Source of the DNA: Clostridium sp. K4410.MGS-306
GTDB taxonomy: Bacteria; Cyanobacteriota; Vampirovibrionia; Gastranaerophilales; Gastranaerophilaceae
Length of the DNA stretch: 64,000 nt
Reading direction: 5' to 3'
Assembly (NCBI GenBank): GCA_000980375.1
Contig: LARD01000004.1
Location: forward strand, 124,001-188,000
The notes under the pieces were generated by a model, which worked only from the letters and a program-made list of their open reading frames with translations, was not told where the DNA came from and ran no database searches. The position numbers were made by a program, and so were the translations under genes. This document shows, piece by piece, positions 8,983-16,995 of the stretch (position 1 is its first letter; every line of letters begins with the position of its first letter).

Positions 8983-9833
8983 ATATTATTATCGAAAAAA
9001 CAGTTAATTATCTTAAAAATCTTATAAATCGCATTATTATTGACGATTTTATGGGAATGGCTGCCGAGATGGGATTCTGGTTTGCGATAGGGATTTTTCC
9101 CTTTATGCTTTTTATGATGTCTTTTTTCAGCATTATGGGTAAAAAATCGTTGTTTACTCCTATTATCGCTTTTCTTGATTCCGTTGCTCCTACAGACTCT
9201 GTTAATCTCATCAAAGAAGTTTTAAACGAGGTTTTGATATTTGAACACGGCGGTATAGTTGCAGTATTTGGATTTTTTATTACGGTATTTTTGTCTTCCA
9301 ATGCAATCTTTTGTATCATAAAAGGCCTTAACAGAGCACTCGGCATTGACGAACACAGAAACCTTATTTCTACAAGAATACTCTCAATTTTGATGGTGTT
9401 TGTTAACGTGTTTGTTATGTTTATTACAATTAATCTTATAATTTTTGGCAAAGTGCTTATTCAGTTTGCTTTGAATTTTATTAATATCCCGCTTGGTGCA
9501 ATTAATATTTTCCTTGTCAGCAGATGGTTTGTTTCATTTATTGCTCTTTATATTATGGCGTATTTAAACTACTTTTTACTTCCTGCGTGGCAAGGGTCGG
9601 ATAAAATAAAAAGTAAAAGCTCACTTCCCGGTACATTATTCTTTTGTTTTTGCTGGATGTTCGGTTCGTGGTGTTTTTCTTTGTATATCAACAACCTGCA
9701 TACTTACAACCGTGTTTATGGTTCAATTGGTGCATTTGTAATGCTTATGGTCTGGTTGTATTACACATCTTTAATACTGCTTGTTGGCGGCGAGGTCAAC
9801 TCACAGGCATATAGACGTTTGAATTCTAAATAA
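8979..9833 (+). CDS. YihY/BrkB-family inner membrane protein
   Basis: A 284-residue polytopic membrane protein of the YihY (UPF0761; formerly misnamed RNase BN) family. It has about six membrane helices and the characteristic N-terminal MGMAAEMGFWFAIGIFPFMLF and C-terminal VYGSIGAFVMLMVWLYYTSLILLVGGEVN segments. Start and preceding stop overlap as ATGA, so it is translationally coupled to the NrnA-like gene. The biochemical role of the family is not settled. A terminator hairpin follows at 9841. Confidence 0.88.
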   Translation: MNIIIEKTVNYLKNLINRIIIDDFMGMAAEMGFWFAIGIFPFMLFMMSFFSIMGKKSLFTPIIAFLDSVAPTDSVNLIKEVLNEVLIFEHGGIVAVFGFFITVFLSSNAIFCIIKGLNRALGIDEHRNLISTRILSILMVFVNVFVMFITINLIIFGKVLIQFALNFINIPLGAINIFLVSRWFVSFIALYIMAYLNYFLLPAWQGSDKIKSKSSLPGTLFFCFCWMFGSWCFSLYINNLHTYNRVYGSIGAFVMLMVWLYYTSLILLVGGEVNSQAYRRLNSK

Positions 9834-9840
9834 CTGTCAT

Positions 9841-9879
9841 AAAACTTTACATACAGCTTGTTTTTATAAAGTTTTTTTT
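9841..9879 (+). terminator. Rho-independent terminator after the YihY gene
   Basis: Arms AAAACTTTA (9841-9849) and TAAAGTTTT (9867-9875) form a stem that runs directly into a T tract to 9879. The position, 8 bases after the stop codon, fits termination of the nrnA-yihY unit. Confidence 0.65.
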
Positions 9880-9926
9880 AATAACAGCCGATATAATAGT
9901 CAGGCAAAAAACAGGGCAGTTATTAA

Positions 9927-12900
9927 ATGGGTTTGGAAGACGGTAAATTTACATTAGGCTATATAAATGCTAAATTGAACGCTTTATTCTTTGAAAAAAA
10001 AGATTCTGCAACAAGCGTTGAATCTGCCTTTGATAATCGGGAATGGTATGAAAAGTCAAAATATGATGACTACAGCCTCGGGTTGTCTATTGAACGTTGT
10101 GCTCAATCTGCTGAAGTTCAACCTTTCAAAAGCAGTATGAGTAAAACTTCTGCCAAAACAACCCCCGCTGCTTCTGAGAAAAATGATCCTGCTATACAAC
10201 AGGAAAAGAAAGATGCTGCAGTCAGTAGTATAAAAAATAGTGTTGGCCGTGCTATTGGCTCGGTTTATAAAAAAACGTCCCAACAGGGTGCTGTTAGTGA
10301 TGTATACAATGACTTCAAAGAATTAAGCTCTTCTGAACTGGCTCAAAGTGCTGTATTAAGAAATCTATACGCAGAAGCTGCCAGCACAGAGCTTTTAGAA
10401 CGGGCAAAAGACGGAAACCTCACAGTAAAAGAATACTATGAAGCAAAATTGCAGCTTGCTATGAGTTTGCTGCCTACAGACGGTTTGAGTGATGAGGAAA
10501 AAAATCTTTTAAAGCAGCACCTTGCCTCTTATACAAAAGAACAGCTGGCTATTTTTATAGACAAAATAAAATACTGTGATACAAAAGAGTATAACTCACT
10601 TGCCGATACAGTTAAAAAAATGGTGGCTCAGGCAAAGGCTGGAAAAAGCGCAGAAAATGCAGGCCCTATGTCTGTTGCAGCTCTTATGGAAGATTCTGTA
10701 AGCAATGAACCAATGACATTTGAGCAGGTATACTTTATTGAAAGAGGAGTTGCTTATGACAGTGACAATATAGATGATTACAATAAAAAAGCTGTGATGT
10801 ATGCGCAATGCGCCAATGTAGTGGCACGTCAACAAAATGTCCATACTCATCTTGATGAGGCCTTACAAAATCTCAAACTCGCTTCTCAAGGTGCAGAAAA
10901 CCCGCAGGTACTCGATCGTTTACAAAAAAATCTGGAAGTTGGCATATTAGCTTCTTTAAAGGAGCTTTATGGTAATGATGATCAAGCAATTCAAAATGCA
11001 CTTAAACAAATCACAGGTGATGATAAAATCACTTATAAAGACGGAAAACTTGTTTCTTCACTGCCTCAAGCAATCAATTCATACAGCTTGAGAATGATTG
11101 CAGAAAAACTAATCAAACAAACTGATGAAAATGCAGCCAAAATTCTTAACGGAAAATCCATTGAAGACTACGAAAGGGAAATGGCTGACAGTTACAAACT
11201 GGCCTATGGAGAGAAAAATGCACGACAGCTTGCACAAGCATTTGAAGATGACCAGGAACAAGGCGTGCAGCATATCAAAACAGGGGTTGCAATAGCAAGC
11301 GGAGCTGTTGCTGCGGGTTCTATGTTGCTATTTCCTTATTGTTCTCCTATGGTAGGCAAGGCTGTCATTGCAACAGGCTCTTTGGTCGGGATTGCGGGAG
11401 CTTCTTCTGTTGATATTGTCGAAAATACAACAAAATACGGCGGTATTACAGAAGAAGAAAAACGAGAAATTGCAAAAGAAATCTCACAAAATACTCTGCT
11501 GTTTGTTGCTTCAATGGGCGCCGGCAATATAGGTAATGGAGCAAAAGCTGCACTTCTTGCAAAAAATTGTCCGAAGCTAATGGCTGTTGGTGCTGATATA
11601 GGCATTGATTCTACAATAAGTCTTTTAAGCGACCTGGCTATCACAGGACAAATTGAGCTTTCCGCAGAAGGGGTTTCTCAATTGATTTCACAGCTTACAG
11701 GTGTACTTGCCTCTAAAGCTGCCGCAAAACGTACTAAAGCAAACACTGCTGAAATATCAACTTCTCAAAAAAACGAAAACAACTATCATAATCAAACAAG
11801 AACGACAAATAATACCAGTGATATTAAAGAGTTTTTGCAATCTCCAAAAATCAAAGATGAAATGCGTGCTGATGTCTATAAACTTGTAAAAGAACACCCC
11901 GAAACAATAGACGCTCTTCGTAAAATGTATGATGCCCCTGCAGTAATGTCTGATGATTTTTACATGACAATGCATGAACTGTTGGCAAAATATCCGGATA
12001 AAGCACAACAAATTGTTGACGATATGTACTGTGTATCTAATTTTAAAAATAAAAAATACGGCTCTGAATTTCTTGGCGGTGACGAGGCAGAATTGATTAA
12101 ATACCTTGCGCAACAATCTGAACAGGGCCGTGATAATGCATATTTGCTTTTGTCTTCAAACGACAGGTTTAAGATTAGCAAAGCCGCCAACGTCAATCCT
12201 TTCAGGCAACTTGATGAATTGAAAAAACAATACCCTCAATATGAGGAAGATATCAATAATCTGGCTTTAAATACCGGCCGCTCTTATTCTAAAATTGAAT
12301 CAATTATCAAAAATCTATCACCCGAAAATGCTGATGAGATTCTCCATATAGCCTCCAAAAACTCTAACCTCAATATTGAACATAATACAAATTCTTTTAA
12401 AATACTCGCTGACCTCAAAAAACAATATCCTCAACTTTCAGACTCTATTGTGGAACTTGCCTGCAATAAGAATATGGATATAATTGGTCTGCAAAAATTG
12501 ATCGCTCTTATGGATGCTCATCCGGAATTTAAGACTGATATCATGCGTCTAAGCAGTGAAAAAATGTTTGATTATGACAATATATTCAAAACTCTGCAAG
12601 ATTTTCAAGCTCACAGCGAATTTCGGGATATCATGTTTAATCCTGAAAAAACTGATGTTAACTATATTTCTAAAGAAGCTCCCTCCCCTGAATTAAAAAA
12701 TAAAAGGGAAGCTATACTCAAAAATATTGCAAAAGAGGTTGATGGAACACAGCTTAAGCGCCTAAAATCAGCACTGGGAGACAAAATTTATAACATTGAG
12801 TGGGAAAAACTTATACCTCCAAATGCATCAAAGTCTGAAATACAAAAAATATTCTCTGATATTTATGAACGTACAAAGTTTTTTGCAAGATTAAAAAACC

Positions 12901-13619
12901 TTGAAGATGCACACGGCAAAAATGGAAGATGGGCTTCTGAAATGAACGATATTTCAGATAAAGCTGCAATAAGGATTAAAAGCGGTGAAAGCTTTGAAGA
13001 TGTAATATCCAACATTGCAAATGATGTGCGCAATGATGTTAAATCTCATAAACGTATTAACGAATCAGGCGCAAATAATGCCAACAATGAAGCAGGTGTA
13101 CCAAGAAACACCTACGATGTCTGTGATTTGGAATATCAAACCCCTTATGATGATTACTATTATGGCGAGTATAAAAAATATTTTGACAAAATAAGGTCTA
13201 AAAAACCGCCAAGACAATCGCCTTATCCTGATATGACTGTTACAAATGTTATACCGGAACTTGGTTTGATGGTTCACCCCAAGGCCTCACAATCATATGA
13301 TGCAGGCATGCGGCATATCAATGACAGGTATAAGGAGTTGACTCCGTTCATAGAAAAAGTCAATTCCGGCCAGCCGTTAAGCAAAGCAGAATTAAAGCAG
13401 GCAAAAGCTAAAATAGCGGAAATACACTACCTTCTTGCCAATATAATGCCTTACAGGCGCGGTTCTGCGGGTATTGCCGATGCAATGACCAGGGCTCTTT
13501 GCAAAAGTCTGGGGATTGACTTGCCTCCTCTAAGAAAAGGCGTTGCTCTTGATTTGGAAGCTTTTCATTTGAATCTGGATGAATACATTGATAAATGGGA
13601 TTCTTTCTTTGACTATTAA
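9927..13619 (+). CDS. Large multidomain protein with degenerate Fic/Fido-like C-terminus (putative effector/toxin)
   Basis: 1230 residues, no family recognised over most of its length. Residues 1-110 are polar with low-complexity Ser/Thr/Lys. About 110-440 is predicted helical. About 452-490 and 515-600 are Gly/Ala-rich hydrophobic stretches (for example GVAIASGAVAAGSMLLFP) that could insert in a membrane. About 750-905 carries degenerate helical repeats sharing the element LKKQYPQ. The last 70 residues contain IAEIHYLLANIMPYRRGSAG (about 1164-1183), which lines up with the Fic core AELHY...HPFxxGNGR; the catalytic His is Met and NGR is SAG. It therefore looks like a divergent or inactive Fido domain. 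There is no signal peptide. A TATAAT box lies at 9892-9897. A small gene follows 29 bp downstream. Effector or toxin function is inference. Confidence 0.7.
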   Translation: MGLEDGKFTLGYINAKLNALFFEKKDSATSVESAFDNREWYEKSKYDDYSLGLSIERCAQSAEVQPFKSSMSKTSAKTTPAASEKNDPAIQQEKKDAAVSSIKNSVGRAIGSVYKKTSQQGAVSDVYNDFKELSSSELAQSAVLRNLYAEAASTELLERAKDGNLTVKEYYEAKLQLAMSLLPTDGLSDEEKNLLKQHLASYTKEQLAIFIDKIKYCDTKEYNSLADTVKKMVAQAKAGKSAENAGPMSVAALMEDSVSNEPMTFEQVYFIERGVAYDSDNIDDYNKKAVMYAQCANVVARQQNVHTHLDEALQNLKLASQGAENPQVLDRLQKNLEVGILASLKELYGNDDQAIQNALKQITGDDKITYKDGKLVSSLPQAINSYSLRMIAEKLIKQTDENAAKILNGKSIEDYEREMADSYKLAYGEKNARQLAQAFEDDQEQGVQHIKTGVAIASGAVAAGSMLLFPYCSPMVGKAVIATGSLVGIAGASSVDIVENTTKYGGITEEEKREIAKEISQNTLLFVASMGAGNIGNGAKAALLAKNCPKLMAVGADIGIDSTISLLSDLAITGQIELSAEGVSQLISQLTGVLASKAAAKRTKANTAEISTSQKNENNYHNQTRTTNNTSDIKEFLQSPKIKDEMRADVYKLVKEHPETIDALRKMYDAPAVMSDDFYMTMHELLAKYPDKAQQIVDDMYCVSNFKNKKYGSEFLGGDEAELIKYLAQQSEQGRDNAYLLLSSNDRFKISKAANVNPFRQLDELKKQYPQYEEDINNLALNTGRSYSKIESIIKNLSPENADEILHIASKNSNLNIEHNTNSFKILADLKKQYPQLSDSIVELACNKNMDIIGLQKLIALMDAHPEFKTDIMRLSSEKMFDYDNIFKTLQDFQAHSEFRDIMFNPEKTDVNYISKEAPSPELKNKREAILKNIAKEVDGTQLKRLKSALGDKIYNIEWEKLIPPNASKSEIQKIFSDIYERTKFFARLKNLEDAHGKNGRWASEMNDISDKAAIRIKSGESFEDVISNIANDVRNDVKSHKRINESGANNANNEAGVPRNTYDVCDLEYQTPYDDYYYGEYKKYFDKIRSKKPPRQSPYPDMTVTNVIPELGLMVHPKASQSYDAGMRHINDRYKELTPFIEKVNSGQPLSKAELKQAKAKIAEIHYLLANIMPYRRGSAGIADAMTRALCKSLGIDLPPLRKGVALDLEAFHLNLDEYIDKWDSFFDY

Positions 13620-13648
13620 AATCTGCTAAAATATACGAAAGGTAATAT

Positions 13649-14284
13649 ATGGAAATAAATAAAATTTATACCCCAATAACCGAAGATACCCGCAGCACAA
13701 AAATAATTTCGCAGGGTGAATTTAACACAGGTAAAAATATGAACAAAAATACCGACAAGCTCATCAGCCTTATGACAGCAATGTACGAAATGCCAAAAAC
13801 AGAAATTACCTCTCTTTTGGATAAATACGGAACAAAAATCCACAGCTCAAATGAACCTGAAAGAGATTTTTATTCTGTTGAAAACGGATTTGTAAAAGAA
13901 ATGAACGGATTTGCCGCAAAATCTCAGGCAGAGGTTTTGAGGGCACTAAAAAAAACAGATATAAAAATTGCACCCGAATTTGTTGATAATGTTGAAACAG
14001 CACCGGATACATATTATTCTTTTGTAAAAACAGATTTTCAAAAACTTGTACCGTATCAACCCAACAAAAGGTTTGTAACAGACAAAGCCAAAAGAGACTT
14101 TATGAAAGATATTGTCAAACTTGGAAAAATGAATATTGCCAATGACTCTGTCTTTAAAAACCCGAATAGTTTATTTGTTACGCCTGACGGAGCGCATATA
14201 GTTGCAGCAGATTGGTCGCGGACTGGTTATTTATATCCTCAACAGGCTGCAGAGTATTTTGATAACATAAAACAAATATTGTAA
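13649..14284 (+). CDS. Unknown small protein following the Fido-like giant gene
   Basis: 211 residues, no recognised family. It is cytoplasmic by composition, with no signal peptide or membrane segment. The C-terminal part reads NPNSLFVTPDGAHIVAADWS (about residues 170-189). This loosely resembles the Asn...Asp catalytic/metal loop of kinase-fold proteins, but the upstream kinase motifs are not evident, so I do not assign it. The N-terminus (MEINKIYTPITEDTR then QGEFNTGK) resembles the short starts of other lineage-specific proteins in this window. AAAGG at 13638-13642 supports the ATG. Its position 29 bp after the giant gene suggests co-transcription and a partner, chaperone or immunity role (inference). 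Confidence 0.65.
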   Translation: MEINKIYTPITEDTRSTKIISQGEFNTGKNMNKNTDKLISLMTAMYEMPKTEITSLLDKYGTKIHSSNEPERDFYSVENGFVKEMNGFAAKSQAEVLRALKKTDIKIAPEFVDNVETAPDTYYSFVKTDFQKLVPYQPNKRFVTDKAKRDFMKDIVKLGKMNIANDSVFKNPNSLFVTPDGAHIVAADWSRTGYLYPQQAAEYFDNIKQIL

Positions 14285-14287
14285 TCG

Positions 14288-14926
14288 TTATCTTGCAACT
14301 CTTCCCCACCAGCGGATTTCTCCGATTACCTCAAAATCATAGTCAGGGCAGCGTCTCAGGTCGATTTCAAAGCTTCTGTATTTTGGATTATCAGAAACAA
14401 TTACAACTGTGTCCGGCGGGATTTTTTGCAGCCTTTTGGCATATAACTGCCCGTCAATTCTTACACAATATATCTTCCCATCGTATATTTCTTTTCTTGC
14501 ATGGTCAACAAGCAGACTGTCACCGCCTTCAATAGTGGGCATCATGCTGTCTCCCTGTGCAAAAATCATTTCGGTCTGGCTAGTGCTGACCCCAAGGTCT
14601 TTTGCAAGCTGTCTGCTGATTGAATATATGGCGGTTTGCACTTCGTTGTAAACAGTCACACCATAACCCATGCTGGCCGAGACTTCTCCAAGTACAGGGA
14701 TGGAAATACAATCTTCTGTATTTTGGATTTTCGGTAATGTGTTTGCACTTGCAAGGTTTACATCAAAATGTTTGTCAAGTCTTTCTAGCTGCTCACAGGA
14801 AAGCTCTTTGTCTTTTATTTGATTTGCGTATTGTCTTGTTACGTCAAGCGCAATTGCAATATCTGTGTAACTTACTTTTCTGCGCAGTTTACCTGTTAAT
14901 TCTTCAATAGCTTCGTATAATTTCAT
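14288..14926 (-). CDS. S24-family (LexA/CI-like) HTH repressor with autoproteolysis domain
   Basis: A 212-residue two-domain regulator. Residues 1-70 form an HTH (VSYTDIAIALDVTRQYANQI). Residues 90-212 form a Peptidase_S24 domain with the cleavage-linked region VLGEVSASMGYG (the Ala-Ser/Gly site differs from the canonical Ala-Gly), the catalytic Ser in FAQGDSMMPTI and the general-base Lys in GQLYAKRLQ. Proteins of this type are phage-type or SOS-responsive repressors that self-cleave on a RecA-type signal. GGGAG lies 5 bases before the ATG. It is divergent from a unit with a strong promoter at 14966 and converges (3 bp apart) with the gene before it. This suggests autoregulation plus repression of the divergent unit (inference). 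Confidence 0.9.
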   Translation of the reverse strand: MKLYEAIEELTGKLRRKVSYTDIAIALDVTRQYANQIKDKELSCEQLERLDKHFDVNLASANTLPKIQNTEDCISIPVLGEVSASMGYGVTVYNEVQTAIYSISRQLAKDLGVSTSQTEMIFAQGDSMMPTIEGGDSLLVDHARKEIYDGKIYCVRIDGQLYAKRLQKIPPDTVVIVSDNPKYRSFEIDLRRCPDYDFEVIGEIRWWGRVAR

Positions 14927-14965
14927 ATTTACTCCCGTTTTGTATTTCTTATTATAAAATAATAC

Positions 14966-14994
14966 TTGACAAATGTAAAGTAGTAAATTATTAT
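14966..14994 (+). promoter_or_regulatory. Strong sigma-70-type promoter divergent from the S24 repressor
   Basis: TTGACA (14966-14971), a 17-base spacer and TATTAT (14989-14994); an overlapping TATAAT sits at 14992. It fires away from the repressor gene. On the opposite strand the same stretch holds the direct repeat TTTAC-TAC-TTTAC, which could be an operator for the neighbouring repressor. Confidence 0.65.
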
Positions 14995-15007
14995 AATATC
15001 AGTTAGA

Positions 15008-15023
15008 CGAAAAGACACTTTCG
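15008..15023. promoter_or_regulatory. Inverted repeat, candidate repressor operator
   Basis: CGAAA-N6-TTTCG dyad just downstream of the predicted transcription start of the divergent unit and 82 bp from the S24-repressor start codon. Its position fits an operator, or alternatively the first hairpin of the leader RNA. The sequence alone does not decide between these. Confidence 0.4.
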
Positions 15024-15050
15024 AAAATACCAAAAAAGATTATTTTAGTC

Positions 15051-15079
15051 AAAAAAAAGCCTGACCCCCGAGATCAGGC
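15051..15079 (-). terminator. Hairpin with minus-strand U tract in the leader region
   Basis: Arms GCCTGA (15059-15064) and TCAGGC (15074-15079) with a C/G-rich 9-base loop. An A8 run on the plus side (15051-15058) would be a U8 tract for minus-strand transcripts. It would shield the repressor gene from antisense-direction readthrough. On the plus strand it would be a stable hairpin within the roughly 180-nt leader of the downstream small gene. Confidence 0.55.
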
Positions 15080-15179
15080 AAGATATATACTTCATGACTA
15101 AGATAACATAAAGTATTTTTAAAAGCAAGAAAACAGCACAGAGCGTCTATTTTGGGGAATTAAACTTCGGAGATATACT

Positions 15180-15404
15180 TTGATAATTGCGAAAAATATC
15201 TACAATACAAAAACACTTCTTGGCATGCTGGATTTGGCGATTGATACATTGATAGAAAATGATGCTTGCTCCTGCTGCAAAATCTTTCCTTACAAAGATG
15301 AGCGCTGCAGCCAAATTGATTTGTGCAAAAATTTTATCTTCGAAGGTTTGCTAAACATATATAGGCGCAGAAAAAAAGATAAAAAAACTAATTTTCCATA
15401 TTAA
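15180..15404 (+). CDS. Small Cys-rich protein, TTG start
   Basis: 74 residues with no recognised family. The cysteines are arranged as CSCC (about residues 31-34), then C43 and C49, so a metal site or disulfide cluster is possible. The C-terminus is basic (YRRRKKDKK). The start is TTG with GGAG at 15169-15172, 7 bases upstream. No ATG lies in a comparable position. It is the first gene after the divergent S24-repressor promoter, behind a leader of about 180 nt. Phage-derived small proteins often occupy such positions, but no function can be given. Confidence 0.55.
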   Translation: MIIAKNIYNTKTLLGMLDLAIDTLIENDACSCCKIFPYKDERCSQIDLCKNFIFEGLLNIYRRRKKDKKTNFPY

Positions 15405-15436
15405 CTCCCGTTTTATGGAACTCATCAACCATGACT

Positions 15437-15475
15437 GCGGGCGCTTTAACTAGCCTTTTGCGCCTGCTTTTTTTT
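15437..15475 (+). terminator. Rho-independent terminator between the Cys-rich gene and the solo HTH gene
   Basis: GCGGGCGC (15437-15444) pairs with GCGCCTGC (15460-15467) with one mismatch and a 15-base loop, followed by T8. It lies 33 bases after the Cys-rich gene and 26 bases before the start of the HTH gene, so the HTH gene would be expressed only by readthrough or from its own promoter. Confidence 0.75.
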
Positions 15476-15500
15476 GTTATCAGGAGATAGGGGAATAAAG

Positions 15501-15695
15501 ATGCACGAAAAATTTTTTAACAAGTTAAATGACGAGCAAAAAGACATAGTTAAACTTGTCAAACAAGGGCTGACAAATATAGAAATAGGTGTGGAATTGG
15601 GTTACAGCGCTGACAGCATAAAAAAACGTTTGAGTGTAATTTACAAAAAATTTGGGGTGAGAAAGAGAATAGAATTGATTGACCTGATTTCGTGA
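15501..15695 (+). CDS. Solo LuxR/GerE-type helix-turn-helix protein
   Basis: 64 residues, essentially only a GerE (LuxR C-terminal) DNA-binding domain. LNDEQKDIVKLVKQGLTNIEIG (about residues 9-30) is the scaffold plus first helix, and YSADSIKKRLSVIYKKFGV (about 36-54) is the recognition helix and dimer helix. There is no receiver or ligand-binding domain. The ATG at 15501 is preceded by AGGGG at good spacing; an upstream in-frame TTG lies in the terminator T tract and is unlikely. It sits in the S24-repressor module, directly after a terminator, so it may be part of that switch (inference). Confidence 0.75.
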   Translation: MHEKFFNKLNDEQKDIVKLVKQGLTNIEIGVELGYSADSIKKRLSVIYKKFGVRKRIELIDLIS

Positions 15696-15701
15696 TATCA
15701 T
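15675..15701 (+). promoter_or_regulatory. Probable leaderless promoter of the HAD phosphatase
   Basis: TATCAT (15696-15701) ends 6 bases before the ATG at 15708. TTGATT at 15675-15680 is a possible -35 with a short 15-base spacer. No Shine-Dalgarno sequence is present before the ATG. Confidence 0.4.
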
Positions 15702-15707
15702 ACGGAT

Positions 15708-16352
15708 ATGATAGATACTGTAATTTTTGACCTGGACGGCACACTTTTGTATACGCTTGAAAACCTGCATTTGAGCACAAATTATGCTCTTGATAAATAC
15801 GGGTTTAAACAGCGTACGCTTAAAGAAATAAGGTCATTTGTCGGTAACGGGGTAGAATTGCTTATAAAAAGAGCTGTTCCTGATGATACGGATGAAATAA
15901 CTACCGCAAAGTGCCTGGCTGATTTTAAAGAGCATTATGCGGCTACAATGTATGATAAAACACGGCCGTATGACGGCATTGTAGAAATGCTTGATAAATT
16001 AAATGCAGACAATATTAAATGTGCTGTTGTCTCAAACAAATTTGATGCTGCGGTAAAAGAGCTTTGCGAAAGATATTTTGGCAAACGTATTTTATATGCA
16101 GTCGGAGAAAGAGACGGTATCCGCAAAAAGCCTGCACCTGATAGTGTTTTGGAAGTTATCAGACAGATAGGCGGAAAAAATTGTGTTTATGTTGGCGACT
16201 CAGAAGTTGATATACAAACTGCCCAAAATGCCGGTATACCCTGCATCAGCGTTAGCTGGGGGTATAAGGATAAAGATTATTTGCAAATGCAAGGTGCTGA
16301 ATTAATAGCCGGTGATGTTGCGTCTTTGCTCAATTGTTTGTATAAAATTTAA
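15708..16352 (+). CDS. gph: HAD-superfamily hydrolase, phosphoglycolate phosphatase-like
   Basis: A 214-residue cytoplasmic phosphatase of HAD subfamily IA. Motif I is FDLDGTLLYT (about residues 5-14, nucleophile Asp7). The cap domain begins with GNGVELLIKRA, motif II is CAVVSNKFDAAV, motif III is the Lys in RKKPAPD, and motif IV is YVGDSEVDIQTAQNAG (about 164-179). Spacing and cap type match phosphoglycolate phosphatase (Gph), which clears 2-phosphoglycolate formed during DNA repair. Close relatives include PpaX and beta-phosphoglucomutase-like enzymes, so the substrate is a family-level guess. The gene ends 4 bases into a convergent neighbour. Confidence 0.85.
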   Translation: MIDTVIFDLDGTLLYTLENLHLSTNYALDKYGFKQRTLKEIRSFVGNGVELLIKRAVPDDTDEITTAKCLADFKEHYAATMYDKTRPYDGIVEMLDKLNADNIKCAVVSNKFDAAVKELCERYFGKRILYAVGERDGIRKKPAPDSVLEVIRQIGGKNCVYVGDSEVDIQTAQNAGIPCISVSWGYKDKDYLQMQGAELIAGDVASLLNCLYKI

Positions 16353-16699
16353 TCTTTAGGTTTTGGCGGTTGATACCATTGCAAAACATCCGGATAAATG
16401 CAGTTGTCCTCGCATTCTCCTTTTTTTCCGGCAAAAAATATTTGTTCCAGCTCGGATTTTTGTTTGTTTTGTAGAGCAAAAAAATACTGGTCTTGCCTTA
16501 TTAGTACGGCAATTTCCCGTTCATCTTCACTTGTGGGTGAAGAAATACTTTCCAGTATGTCCAATCGCTCTTTTATTCTTCTTCTGGCTGCTTTAATGGC
16601 ATCCATTATTTCATCTGCATTTTTTAGCACTTGAGAATCCTCATCGTGTACCAGTTTTAATTCAAAATCTTTTGTAATTCTTGAAAATGATGAGCCCAT
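16349..16699 (-). CDS. Small helical protein of unknown function
   Basis: 116 residues, no recognised family. Residues about 20-75 form a probable coiled coil (NADEIMDAIKAARRRIKERL and following). The C-terminus is Pro-rich (QWYQPPKPKD), with two Cys in GECEDNC. I prefer the ATG at 16699 with AAAGG 11 bases upstream. An in-frame GTG at 16711 directly abuts that site and is less likely. It converges with the HAD phosphatase gene with a 4-bp overlap. No signal peptide or membrane segment is seen. Confidence 0.55.
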   Translation of the reverse strand: MGSSFSRITKDFELKLVHDEDSQVLKNADEIMDAIKAARRRIKERLDILESISSPTSEDEREIAVLIRQDQYFFALQNKQKSELEQIFFAGKKGECEDNCIYPDVLQWYQPPKPKD

Positions 16700-16902
16700 A
16701 AATCTACACACCTTTATAATACTACTTCTTTATAAATAAAAACACCTGTTATATACGGATTTCATAATTTATATATATTGTTACAAAAGTTAAAAGAAAT
16801 CTCCAAAAACCGCCTGTTTTAACTTGATTAATAAATATACTTGTGTTTTCATAGAATTAAGATAAGAGCCAGCCCTTTTGACCTAAATCCTCTTGAAAAA
16901 AT

Positions 16903-16957
16903 GTCTTTACGGCTGAAAGACAGTCAAATCGGGCAGATGCTTGTATAAGCATTTTTA
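16903..16957 (+). promoter_or_regulatory. Structured 5' leader of rpsP with attenuator-like hairpin
   Basis: Two consecutive hairpins precede rpsP: GTCTTT/AAAGAC (16903-16921) and ATGCTT-GTAT-AAGCAT followed by T5 (16937-16957). The second looks like a short intrinsic terminator placed 39 bases before the S16 start codon. It could attenuate transcription or act as an autoregulatory site for S16. The stretch 16712-16900 upstream shows nothing else I can support. Confidence 0.4.
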
Positions 16958-16995
16958 TTAAACAAGAAATTAAAACTACAGGAGAATTAAACCAG

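Noticed and set aside
13806..14012. Minus-strand frames inside the 13649-14284 gene
   Set aside because: They lack ribosome sites and sensible composition; the plus-strand gene has a good one.
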